DNA of 7,726 nt, taken from Methylotenera sp. Lineage in GTDB: Bacteria > Pseudomonadota > Gammaproteobacteria > Burkholderiales > Methylophilaceae. The DNA lies in the NCBI GenBank assembly GCA_027310735.1, contig DAIDAH010000130.1, positions 1 to 7,726 of the forward strand, read 5' to 3'. A model generated the notes under the pieces. It had not been told where the DNA came from. It was given only the letters and a program-made list of their open reading frames with translations, and did no database searches. The translations under genes and the position numbers were made by a program. Position 1 is the first letter of the stretch; each line of letters begins with the position of its first letter. Below, in pieces: positions 1 through 7,459 of the stretch.

Positions 1-852
1 CCGCTTTTGGCTGGTTTAATTTGGTGGGTGGTGGGGCGAAGTCTAAGTCCATTGCAAGCTGTCACCACTGCTGTTTCCATACGTCACGAAGATGCCATGC
101 AAGCCTTGGATGAAACAGGTTTGCCTAAAGAGATACGTCCCATGGTAGCTGCGCTCAACCAGTTACTAAAACGCCTGAATCATGCATTACAGACACAACG
201 TGCGTTTATTGCTGATGCCGCCCATGAACTACGTACTCCGCTAACTGCGCTTAAGCTTCAATTGCAATTAACTGAACGTGCTACCACTAAAGAGCAACGT
301 GCAGCAGGTTTTGTAAAACTCAATGAACGCCTAGATCGCAGCATTCATCTGGTTAGGCAATTACTTACCCTCGCGAGAAGTGAGTCTAAAGAACAATCCG
401 AGAAATTTGCACCCGTTGATTTAAGTGCTTTGGTACAGAATGTTGTAGAAGACTTCAAGCCTTTAGCGGAAGTACGCCAAACAGATTTGCAATTGGATGT
501 GAAACCCAATGTCATGGTGTCAGGCCAGCAAGAAAATTTACGTATTTTGGTCAGCAATCTGATTGATAACGCCATTCGCTATACTTCAAATTCAGGACAA
601 GTGCGTGTCAGTGTCACTCGCGAAGAAGGGGGAATAGTCTTACACGTGATTGATAATGGAAGCGGCATTCCCGAACAAGAGCGTGATCGTGTGCTGGATC
701 GATTCTATCGACGAGAGGGTACAGAAGAGACTGGTGGCGGATTAGGACTCGCAATTGTTCGCAACATTACTGAAGCACATCACGCCACATTGACACTTTC
801 AGACAACTTAATTAGTTCAGGTTTAATTGTTACCGTTAAATTTCCTTCCTAA
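1..852 (+). CDS. Sensor histidine kinase, C-terminal part (5' end outside window)
   Basis: Membrane-bound two-component sensor kinase that would autophosphorylate on a histidine and pass the phosphate to a response regulator, probably encoded just upstream. The frame is open from base 1, so the TTG at 7 is not a real start; 283 residues are visible. Seen in order: the end of a membrane helix (LIWWVV), a HAMP-like linker (about residues 10-65), the H-box ADAAHELRTPLTAL with the phospho-acceptor His at bases 223-225, the N-box NLIDNAIRYT (556-585), the G1 box IDNGSGIPE with Asp at 652-654, the F-box DRFYRRE, and the G2 box GGGLGLAIV near 733. All catalytic boxes are intact. The H-box and HAMP arrangement resembles the QseC/BasS/TctE group (from family knowledge); which signal it detects cannot be told because the sensor domain is missing. 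The gene ends with TAA at 850-852, with no clear terminator after it. Confidence 0.95.
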   Translation, partial: PLLAGLIWWVVGRSLSPLQAVTTAVSIRHEDAMQALDETGLPKEIRPMVAALNQLLKRLNHALQTQRAFIADAAHELRTPLTALKLQLQLTERATTKEQRAAGFVKLNERLDRSIHLVRQLLTLARSESKEQSEKFAPVDLSALVQNVVEDFKPLAEVRQTDLQLDVKPNVMVSGQQENLRILVSNLIDNAIRYTSNSGQVRVSVTREEGGIVLHVIDNGSGIPEQERDRVLDRFYRREGTEETGGGLGLAIVRNITEAHHATLTLSDNLISSGLIVTVKFPS

Positions 853-928
853 TTAGCCTAAAAAATGTAGTCACTTAAGCACTTACCCATAGACATCCTT
901 TGTGCCATGGTATAAAAATTATTTAATT

Positions 929-944
929 TTAAGTCTACGTTAAG
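929..944 (+). promoter_or_regulatory. Candidate response-regulator binding site (TTAAG direct repeat)
   Basis: TTAAG occurs at 929-933 and again at 940-944, an 11-bp (one helical turn) repeat. With flanks it reads TTTAAG-N5-GTTAAG, close to the tandem half-site pattern known for PmrA/QseB-type regulators (HTTAAK-N5-HTTAAK), with one mismatch in the second half. It lies about 18 bp upstream of a candidate -35 element and between a kinase gene and a PepSY gene, so control by the kinase's partner regulator is a reasonable inference. In AT-rich DNA such a repeat could arise by chance. Confidence 0.4.
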
Positions 945-962
945 TATTGGTAATTTAATGTA

Positions 963-990
963 CTGACATGACATAGCATTTTGTTATGCT
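963..990 (+). promoter_or_regulatory. Candidate sigma-70 promoter for the PepSY gene
   Basis: CTGACA (963-968, 5 of 6 matches to the -35 consensus) is separated by 16 bp from TATGCT (985-990, 4 of 6 to the -10 consensus). Transcription would begin near 997, just before the AAGGAG ribosome-binding site at 1000-1005. The -10 also lies in the right arm of an inverted repeat AGCAT-N6-ATGCT (975-990), which could be a repressor site or coincidence. Confidence 0.45.
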
Positions 991-1013
991 GATTTAATTA
1001 AGGAGTATTAATC

Positions 1014-1325
1014 ATGGTTCAAAGTAAAAAAGTTATTAATGTCGGTTTAGGCTTATTGTTAATGGCGGGTGCTTTTAGCGCACAAGCCTACAATGGCGAG
1101 GCATTGGCAATGCATGCGAAGGTGTCAATGGCTGAAGCCCGTGTAATTGCACTCAAAGCACATCCTGGCAAAATCACTGATGAAGAATTGGAAAATGAAG
1201 CTGGTGGTAGTGGCTTACGTTATTCATTTGATATTAAGAGTGGGAAAGTGACACAAGAAGTTGGTGTAGATGCACAAACTGGCACGGTATTAGAAAATAA
1301 AGCGGAAGGCCCTAATCCAGATTAA
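1014..1325 (+). CDS. Small secreted PepSY-domain protein
   Basis: A 103-residue exported protein. The ATG follows AAGGAG with an 8-base gap, a strong ribosome-binding site that fixes the start. Residues 1-25 form a Sec signal peptide: Lys5-Lys6, a hydrophobic core VGLGLLLMAGAF, and an AQA cleavage site before Tyr26. The mature part (about 37-97) matches a single PepSY domain: an N-terminal helix MAEARVIALKAHPGKI, then a strand pair containing GLRYSFDIKSGKVTQEV and ending GVDAQTGTVLENK. PepSY domains are known as periplasmic inhibitory or interaction modules, and small stand-alone versions are often encoded next to two-component systems, as here after the kinase. The partner is unknown; modulation of the kinase sensor or of a peptidase is inference. 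The gene appears monocistronic, with its own promoter upstream and a hairpin 28 bases after the stop. Confidence 0.9.
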   Translation: MVQSKKVINVGLGLLLMAGAFSAQAYNGEALAMHAKVSMAEARVIALKAHPGKITDEELENEAGGSGLRYSFDIKSGKVTQEVGVDAQTGTVLENKAEGPNPD

Positions 1326-1353
1326 TGGACAGTCGTTTTATCGCTAGAACTTA

Positions 1354-1383
1354 TAAGCCGAGAAGCATATGCTTCTCGGCTTA
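1354..1383 (+). terminator. Strong hairpin after the PepSY gene, probable terminator
   Basis: A perfect 13-bp stem, TAAGCCGAGAAGC paired with GCTTCTCGGCTTA, closes on the 4-base loop ATAT (1367-1370). It lies 28 bases after the PepSY stop. The stem is GC-rich for this region, but only two T residues follow it and no long T-tract is present, so it may be a weak intrinsic terminator or an RNA-stabilising hairpin. It separates the PepSY gene from the next gene. Confidence 0.65.
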
Positions 1384-1474
1384 ATTGGTGGGAAAAGTAA
1401 CTGCTAGATTTATAGTGGTTTATTTTTTTAAAAAATTAGATTAGTTTAGAACTACAAATAACAGGATATTTATT

Positions 1475-1926
1475 ATGAAACATTTTTTTATCCTAGCGGC
1501 ACTAACCACTACTATATTTACTCCCTCGGTTTTTGCTGCTGATGCTGGCGTTTCAGTCAGCATTGGTCAACCTGGTTTTTATGGAAGACTTGATGTTGGT
1601 GACTATTCTCATCCACGAGTCATCTATTTTCAGTCACGAGTGGTTGGGTGGGTAGAGAGATCGCGAGCCAGTCTATGTGCGTGTTCCTCCAGGCTATCCC
1701 AGAAATTGGCGTAGGTATTGTGATGAATACGATGCTTGTGGGGGAGCAGGTCTACTTTGTGCAGGATAACTGGTATAACCATGAATATGTTCCACGCTAT
1801 CGAGAACTACATCATGATAATGAGTATGGTCACAGCTGTCGTCATAATTACAATGATGAGAACGGTCGACATCAAACGGATGAACACAGCAATGATGATC
1901 ACCACGACGAAGGTGATGATTACTAA
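1475..1926 (+). pseudogene. Small secreted His/Asp-rich protein gene broken by two frameshifts
   Basis: One gene can be read across three frames. Frame 1 from ATG 1475 (AGGA at 1463-1466, 8 bases upstream) gives a signal peptide cut after VFA (residue 21), then VSVSIGQPGFYGRLDVGDYS up to about 1660. The next piece, EPVYVRVPPGYPRNWRRYC then DEYDACG, is read from 1665 in a second frame. The third piece, EQVYFVQDNWYNHEYVPRYRE plus a tail with nine His and many Asp/Glu, is read to TAA 1924-1926. Both breaks are shifts of +1 (or loss of two bases); the second falls in a run of five G (1740-1744), where four G would restore DACGEQVYFVQ. The repaired protein would be about 148 residues. It resembles an uncharacterised family of small exported proteins in betaproteobacteria (recalled, not searched). 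The acidic His-rich tail suggests metal binding, which is inference. True decay and sequencing error are both possible. Confidence 0.75.
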
Positions 1927-1997
1927 AAAAGTTGATTTTAGTATTTAAAGTGTACGGATTGATGCTATGGATAACAGTAATGAAATTGAGAGCAGTA

Positions 1998-3353
1998 ATG
2001 TACCTGCGTAAAATAACAGGTTATGCAAGTCTAGTAATTTTATCGGCATGTACAACATATACGCCGATAAAATTGCCAACTAAAGTGAGTATGCCGCAAT
2101 CACCAGATGCAATTGTAGTTCAACCAGCGCAGTTGCCATTTGACTCGCTACATAAGCATATCTTTAATCCTGCCGATGGTTTTGATAGCGATGAATTGGC
2201 GATGCTGGCAGTGGCGAATAATCCACAGTTACGGCAAACGCGGGATAGTTTAGGCGTGGTTCGGGCACAAGCCTTTGCTGCGGGATTGTTGCCTGATCCG
2301 CAATTAGGTATCACTGCCGATCATCCTACTAATGGCGGCGTTGGAACGATGAATGCGTTTAATTATAATTTGAGTTATGACCTGAACGCTTTGTTATTAC
2401 GCTCTTCGCGTAAAAATGTGGCTAATTTTGACACTGAGCGCATTAATATGGAGTTACTGTGGCAGGAATGGCAGGTAGTGAGCCAGACCAAGTTACTATT
2501 TACTCGAATAACAGCGCAAGACGCATTAATGCAGCAATTACAAGCCGCTCGTAATTTATGGATGCAGCGTTATCAAGCCAGCCAGCATGCGATGATAGCA
2601 GGCAATGTGACGCTGGATTTTGCCAGTGCAGATTTCGTCGCATTACAAAATACAGACCGGCAAATTAACGAGCTAGAACGCAATCTTGTGCAAAATCGGG
2701 CTAGTTTGAATAGTTTGCTTGGGTTGGCTGCGACAGCTCAAGTGGCGCTGGTTGGCGAGGCGCATCCTTTGACATTAGATGCCCCCGCCATTTTTGCCAA
2801 TATCGAGAATCGCCTGATTACGCGTCCAGATTTGCAAGCATTGAAATCTGGATATGAGTCACAAGAGGAAAAATATCGTGGTGCGGTTTTGGCGCAATTT
2901 CCGGCATTAAATGTTGGAGTAACGCGTGCGAGGGATACTGCGGGACTCTATACTATGGGGTTTGGCTTGAGTCTGAGCTTGCCTATATTCAACCGTAATC
3001 GCGGTAATATCGCCATAGAGCAAGCAACTCGAAAAAAATTATTAAATGAATATCAAAACCGACTTAACAGTGCGCACAGCGAAATCGCCTTGGCTGTAGA
3101 AAATTTACCCTTATTACAAAAGCAATTGCAACACACTAAGCAAGGTGTAGAGGCTTTGCAAAAATTAGCACAGCGTGCTGATGAAGCCTATCAAGCAGGA
3201 AATCTTGCTGCGCCTGATTATGTGCGCTTGCAAATAGGGTTGTTAGATAAAAAAACGGAAGCCATCAATCTAGACGAGGCACTAATGGAGCAACGCATCG
3301 CGTTGGAGACCCTGCTAGGCCCTGATTTGCCTGAACTTAGGAGTAGTAAATGA
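1998..3353 (+). CDS. Outer-membrane efflux factor (TolC/CzcC-like lipoprotein)
   Basis: Outer-membrane channel of a tripartite RND exporter, 451 residues from the chosen ATG. That start gives a lipoprotein signal peptide of 17 residues ending in the lipobox LSAC, with lipidated Cys18 (bases 2049-2051) followed by Thr, which suits outer-membrane sorting. In-frame starts at 1980 (ATG), 1962 (ATG) and 1932 (TTG) would lengthen the N-terminus; 1980 is the best alternative. Two outer-membrane-efflux repeats are visible: the first with DELAMLAVANNPQLRQTRDS and GLLPDPQLG, the second with RPDLQALKSGYES, AQFPALNVG, and the hallmark strand and turn LSLPIFNRNRG (L328-G336). Long Gln/Leu/Ala-rich helical stretches fit the periplasmic barrel. 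It is the first gene of the operon and overlaps the adaptor gene by four bases (ATGA). The order outer-membrane factor first is typical of heavy-metal czcCBA/cusCBA operons; substrate is not decided by this subunit. Confidence 0.92.
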   Translation: MYLRKITGYASLVILSACTTYTPIKLPTKVSMPQSPDAIVVQPAQLPFDSLHKHIFNPADGFDSDELAMLAVANNPQLRQTRDSLGVVRAQAFAAGLLPDPQLGITADHPTNGGVGTMNAFNYNLSYDLNALLLRSSRKNVANFDTERINMELLWQEWQVVSQTKLLFTRITAQDALMQQLQAARNLWMQRYQASQHAMIAGNVTLDFASADFVALQNTDRQINELERNLVQNRASLNSLLGLAATAQVALVGEAHPLTLDAPAIFANIENRLITRPDLQALKSGYESQEEKYRGAVLAQFPALNVGVTRARDTAGLYTMGFGLSLSLPIFNRNRGNIAIEQATRKKLLNEYQNRLNSAHSEIALAVENLPLLQKQLQHTKQGVEALQKLAQRADEAYQAGNLAAPDYVRLQIGLLDKKTEAINLDEALMEQRIALETLLGPDLPELRSSK

Positions 3354-4369
3354 AATGTAAGCACATTCTCTTATCATTGATATTTATGTGGGTAATGCCA
3401 AGCTTGGCAGCAGATAGCGTGAGTGTTGCAGTGAAATCTGTGGCATTGAAACAGCAAACATTGACCGATATGGTGTCTGGTTATGGGGTAGTATCGAGTG
3501 ATACACGCAATTTACAAAGCGTAAGCTTGCCGCGTGCCGGGCAAGTGCAAGCGGTATATGTCAGTGCAGGGCAACGGGTGGCTAAAGGTTCGCCACTGGT
3601 TGCTTTTAGTACGGGAATCGATGCCGCATTGGCATATCGGCAAGCGGAAACTGCGCTGCATTTTGCTGAGGAGGAACAAGCTCGCTTGAAGCAGTTGCGC
3701 AGTCAGCAATTAGCAACCCAATCACAACTAGGCATTGCAGATAAAGCTGTTGCCGATGCGCTCGCGGCATTGAATGCTCAGAAAAATATTGGAGCTGGTA
3801 AGGCGTTGGAGCAAGTGGTTGCACCATTTGATGGCATGGCGGCGGCGGTGGCAGTGATGCCTGGAGACAGGCTAACGGCAGGTGTGGTCGTGGTGCAATT
3901 AGCGAAATCAGGTAGTCAGCGTGTCATTTTGGGTATTGAGCCAGCAGATGTCATTAAAGTGCGTGTAGGTATGCCAGTACAAGTCGAGTCGGTGTTTGAT
4001 AACTCACACAGTTTTACCGGGCGAGTGGGACAGGTATTTGGCATGATAAACCCGCAAACTCAACTTGTTGATGTACTTGTTGAATTGTCTAACGGTGGAC
4101 CGATAACGGGTGCACGCGTGCGAGCATCCATCCAGTTAAGGCAAAAAACAGCTTGGGTCGTTCCGCGTTCTGCAGTATTGCGTGATGCACAGGGAGCTTA
4201 TGTGTTCCAAGTACACCAGGGCCGAGCTAAACGTATCAATGTGCAAACAGGAATAGAGCAGGCTGACTTGGTGGCAGTTACAGGAGAATTCTTGATTAAC
4301 GCCCATGTGGTGAGCTTGGGTAATTATGAATTGCAGGACGGAATGGCCGTACGCGAGAACTTACGATGA
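3350..4369 (+). CDS. RND efflux periplasmic adaptor subunit (membrane fusion protein, HlyD/CusB-like)
   Basis: A 339-residue adaptor that would bridge the pump and the outer-membrane channel. AGGAG at 3339-3343 lies 6 bases before the ATG, which overlaps the previous stop as ATGA. Residues 1-20 are a Sec signal peptide ending SLA before Ala21-Asp22; no lipobox Cys is near the cleavage site. Then come the first lipoyl half (about 55-86, RAGQVQAVYVSAGQRVAKGS), a short coiled-coil hairpin (about 90-146, rich in Ala, Gln, Glu), the second lipoyl half (about 153-185, VVAPFDGMAAAVAVMPGDRL), a beta-barrel domain (about 190-262) and a membrane-proximal domain (about 265-339, beginning WVVPRSAVL). It is short for the family. 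I see no Met- or His-rich N-terminal metal site like that of CusB, so sequence does not show a metal-loading role. Confidence 0.92.
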   Translation: MKCKHILLSLIFMWVMPSLAADSVSVAVKSVALKQQTLTDMVSGYGVVSSDTRNLQSVSLPRAGQVQAVYVSAGQRVAKGSPLVAFSTGIDAALAYRQAETALHFAEEEQARLKQLRSQQLATQSQLGIADKAVADALAALNAQKNIGAGKALEQVVAPFDGMAAAVAVMPGDRLTAGVVVVQLAKSGSQRVILGIEPADVIKVRVGMPVQVESVFDNSHSFTGRVGQVFGMINPQTQLVDVLVELSNGGPITGARVRASIQLRQKTAWVVPRSAVLRDAQGAYVFQVHQGRAKRINVQTGIEQADLVAVTGEFLINAHVVSLGNYELQDGMAVRENLR

Positions 4370-7300
4370 ATTTTACTGCATGGATACAGTCTCATCGGCG
4401 TTCCATTTTATTCTTACTAGTATTACTGGCATTGGCTGGCATAGTTGCAGCATTTAAATTGCCCGTGACGTTATTTCCAAATGTGGATTTTCCACGCGTG
4501 GTGGTAATGCTGGATGCAGGCGATAGACCCGCAGATTTGATGATGCTGGCAGTGACACAGCCAGTAGAGGAGTCGGTAAGGCGTGTACCTGGCGTGCGCA
4601 ATGTACGTTCGACGACCAGTCGTGGTTCGGCAGAAATATCTGTGAGCTTTGACTGGGGTCTCGATATGGGATTAGCGACATCGCAAATTAACCAAGCGAT
4701 TACCCAAGTATTACCAATTCTGCCCGCTGGTACGCAGATGATGACGCGGCGCTTGGATCCGACAGTGTTTCCGATTTTGGCCTATAGCCTGACCTCAGCA
4801 ACACAATCGCAAACCACGCTATACGATTTGGCTCGTTATCAATTACGCCCTTTGCTGTCGAGTGTGAATGGTGTGGCGAGAATAGAAGTCATTGGTGGTG
4901 CTCGTCAAGAATATCAAGTCACCGCTGACCCAGCAAGGCTTAATGCCTATGGGCTTACATTGGCAGATGTGGCGCAAGCTTTGAGTGCTGCCAATGTAGT
5001 GACTGCGGTGGGGCGAATGGAGGATCATTACAAGCTCTATCTGACCATCGCTGATTCGCGTCTGAAATCCATGCGCCAAATCAGCGATACTGTAATTAAA
5101 ACCAGCGGAGGGTCAATTGTTCGGTTGGAAAGTGTGGCAAAAGTTAGCGATGGCGTCCTTCCTCAATGGATGCGTGTTAATGCCGACGGCCGCCCTGCAG
5201 TATTATTTAATATTTATCAGCAGCCTGGAAGCAATAGCGTTCAGATTGCTCGTGATGTTGCAGGAAAACTGGCAGTATATAAAGCGCAGTTACCAGCTGG
5301 TGTGAAGTTGGCAAATTGGTATGACCAAAGCGTGCTGGTGCTAGATTCGGCAGCAAGTGTGCGCGATGCCATTATGATAGGCATAGGATTAGCCGTGCTG
5401 GTTTTGCTGCTTTTTTTGCGCAATATTAAGATTACCCTAATTGCAGCATTAGTTGTACCAACGGTATTGGCAGCGACGGTGGTATTGTTATACGCATTAG
5501 GTATGAGTTTTAACATCATGACGCTGGGGGGCATGGCAGCGGCCGTTGGACTGATTATTGACGATGCGATTGTGATGATTGAGCATATTGTAAGGCGTTT
5601 ACGCGGTGCTGGCGGCGAACATCACGATCAGGTGATGGCTGCTGCTGCTGAATTTATGCGTCCTTTAGCTGGGTCATCGGCTTCCACCATTGTGATCTTT
5701 TTACCCTTAGCATTTCTGACTGGGGTGACGGGTGCCTTTTTCAAAGCCTTATCGCTCACAATGGCAGCAGGTTTGATTATTTCATTTCTGGTGACTGCAT
5801 TGGCTGTTCCTCTGTTGGCTGATCATTTTTTGACAGAAAAAGATGCTAAACAGGAAGAAGGTGGCAAGTTTACTGATTGGTTACATCAGCGTTATGATTC
5901 TCTGATGGAGCGATTGTTAGCGCGCCCTGTATTACTTTTGTTGTTTATTGTGCCTCTGCTGGGCGTGGGTTATCTCGGCTTCAATAAAGTGGGTTCTGGG
6001 TTTATGCCTGCGATGGATGAAGGTGGCTTTATCCTGGATTACCGGTCAGCACCTGGCACGTCATTGACAGAGACGGATAGGTTGTTACAGCAAGTTGAGG
6101 CGATCATCAAGGCTAACCCTCATGTCGATACCTATTCACGGCGCACCGGTACGCAGTTGGGCGGCGGTATTGCCGAAGCTAACGAGGGAGATTTTTTTAT
6201 CCGATTGAAATCGGGTGCACGTCCGCCAATAGAAACAGTGATGGACGATATCCGTAGTAAAGTTGAGCAGACGGTGCCAGGTTTGAATATAGAAATGGCG
6301 CAATTGATGGAGGATGTGATAGGTGATTTGACAGCTGTACCACAACCGATTGAAATCAAATTATTCAGTGATCATCAGGATGAGTTGCAAACCACAGCGA
6401 AGAAAGTCCAAGACGCGATTAACCATGTTGCGGGCGTGGTAGATACAAGAGATGGTATCAATCTGGCAGGTGACGCGCTAGAGATTCATGTTGACCGTAT
6501 TAAAGCCGCTCTTGAAGGCATGAACCCCGATAGTATTACGCAGATTGTTAGTGGGTATTTGGCAGGTATAGTCACTACGCAAATGCAAAATGGGCCCAAA
6601 CTGGTTGGAGTCCGTGTATGGATACCGCATGACCAGCGCGCGATTACACCTGATGTAGGCAAATTGCTGATACGTGCACCGGATGGCCATATGTTCCCCT
6701 TGAGGCGAGTTGCTAACATCGTACCGATTAGCGGGCAACCGCAAATTCGTCGAGAGAATCTGAAGCGTATGGTGGCTGTGACGGGTCGCATTAATGGGCG
6801 CTCAATGGGGTCGGTAATTGCCGATGTTAAGCAGGTGATGGCGCAACCTGATCTTCTGCCTAAAGGGATGTATTTTGAATTGGGTGGCATGTATGCACAA
6901 CAGCAAATTGCATTTCAAGGTCTAATCGCCGTGTTTATTTCAGCGTTAGGGCTAGTATTTTTATTATTGTTATTTATGTATGAAAGCTTTCGTGTTGCAT
7001 TAACCATTTTGGCAATGCCTCTATTGGCTGTGTCCGCTGTGTTTACAGGATTATTGCTCACTGGCATAGAGCTCAATATCTCAGCCATGATGGGGATGAC
7101 GATGATTATCGGCATCGTGACTGAAGTGGCGATTTTTTTCTTCTCTGAATATTGGGATTTGGCAGAAAAGATGCCATTTACAGAAGCACTCATTAGCGCA
7201 GGTAAAAACCGCATGCGCCCAATAGCGATGACGACACTTGCAGCTATCTTGACTTTGTTACCTCTAGCATTTGCGTTAGGGCAAGGTTCGGCGATGCAGC

Positions 7301-7404
7301 AACCACTGGCTGTAGCGATAATATCTGGTTTGATTGTGCAATTACCGTTGGTATTGATAGTGATGCCAGTATTGTATCGGGTATTGCTTTTGAGGAAAAT
7401 TTAG
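4366..7404 (+). CDS. RND efflux permease, inner-membrane pump with mixed HAE/HME features
   Basis: A 1012-residue proton-driven RND pump (ACR_tran family), near full length. The ATG overlaps the adaptor stop (ATGA). Visible are TM1 (about 13-31), a first periplasmic porter/docking region, TM2-TM6 (about 336-486), TM7 (from about 522), a second porter region, and TM8-TM12 (from 852 to the C-terminus). TM4 carries VGLIIDDAIVMIE: D399-D400 match the AcrB D407-D408 proton-relay pair, and E406 matches the TM4 Glu of CzcA, but the extra Asp of the CzcA motif (DFGxxxDG) is Ala here. In TM10, IGIVTEVAIFFFSEY places E920 where AcrB has Lys940. In TM11, NRMRPIAMT keeps equivalents of AcrB Arg971 and Thr978 (R949, T956). 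The segment GSGFMPAMDEGG (543-554) is closer to CusA/CzcA. Gene order is HME-like while the Asp pair is HAE-like, so metal versus organic substrate is open. Confidence 0.95.
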   Translation: MNFTAWIQSHRRSILFLLVLLALAGIVAAFKLPVTLFPNVDFPRVVVMLDAGDRPADLMMLAVTQPVEESVRRVPGVRNVRSTTSRGSAEISVSFDWGLDMGLATSQINQAITQVLPILPAGTQMMTRRLDPTVFPILAYSLTSATQSQTTLYDLARYQLRPLLSSVNGVARIEVIGGARQEYQVTADPARLNAYGLTLADVAQALSAANVVTAVGRMEDHYKLYLTIADSRLKSMRQISDTVIKTSGGSIVRLESVAKVSDGVLPQWMRVNADGRPAVLFNIYQQPGSNSVQIARDVAGKLAVYKAQLPAGVKLANWYDQSVLVLDSAASVRDAIMIGIGLAVLVLLLFLRNIKITLIAALVVPTVLAATVVLLYALGMSFNIMTLGGMAAAVGLIIDDAIVMIEHIVRRLRGAGGEHHDQVMAAAAEFMRPLAGSSASTIVIFLPLAFLTGVTGAFFKALSLTMAAGLIISFLVTALAVPLLADHFLTEKDAKQEEGGKFTDWLHQRYDSLMERLLARPVLLLLFIVPLLGVGYLGFNKVGSGFMPAMDEGGFILDYRSAPGTSLTETDRLLQQVEAIIKANPHVDTYSRRTGTQLGGGIAEANEGDFFIRLKSGARPPIETVMDDIRSKVEQTVPGLNIEMAQLMEDVIGDLTAVPQPIEIKLFSDHQDELQTTAKKVQDAINHVAGVVDTRDGINLAGDALEIHVDRIKAALEGMNPDSITQIVSGYLAGIVTTQMQNGPKLVGVRVWIPHDQRAITPDVGKLLIRAPDGHMFPLRRVANIVPISGQPQIRRENLKRMVAVTGRINGRSMGSVIADVKQVMAQPDLLPKGMYFELGGMYAQQQIAFQGLIAVFISALGLVFLLLLFMYESFRVALTILAMPLLAVSAVFTGLLLTGIELNISAMMGMTMIIGIVTEVAIFFFSEYWDLAEKMPFTEALISAGKNRMRPIAMTTLAAILTLLPLAFALGQGSAMQQPLAVAIISGLIVQLPLVLIVMPVLYRVLLLRKI

Positions 7405-7459
7405 AATATTAGAAAAACAACTTTATGAATAACATTGCCAAATACACATTTAAGTAAGG

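Noticed and set aside
915..930. AAAATT-ATTT-AATTTT hairpin after the kinase gene as a terminator
   Set aside because: The stem is only A-T pairs and too weak; such repeats are expected by chance in this AT-rich spacer.
1738..1746. Programmed frameshifting at the G5 run in the His-rich gene
   Set aside because: A second, separate shift of the same gene lacks any slippery sequence, so two independent lesions or errors explain it better than recoding.
1932..1997. N-terminal extension of the outer-membrane factor from TTG 1932
   Set aside because: The extension would place 22 extra residues before a proper lipoprotein signal peptide; ATG 1998 gives a standard signal with Cys at 18. ATG 1980 cannot be excluded.
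6486..6890. A 134-codon minus-strand open frame inside the RND permease gene
   Set aside because: It lies wholly within a well-conserved pump gene on the other strand and has no recognisable motif; it is a shadow frame.
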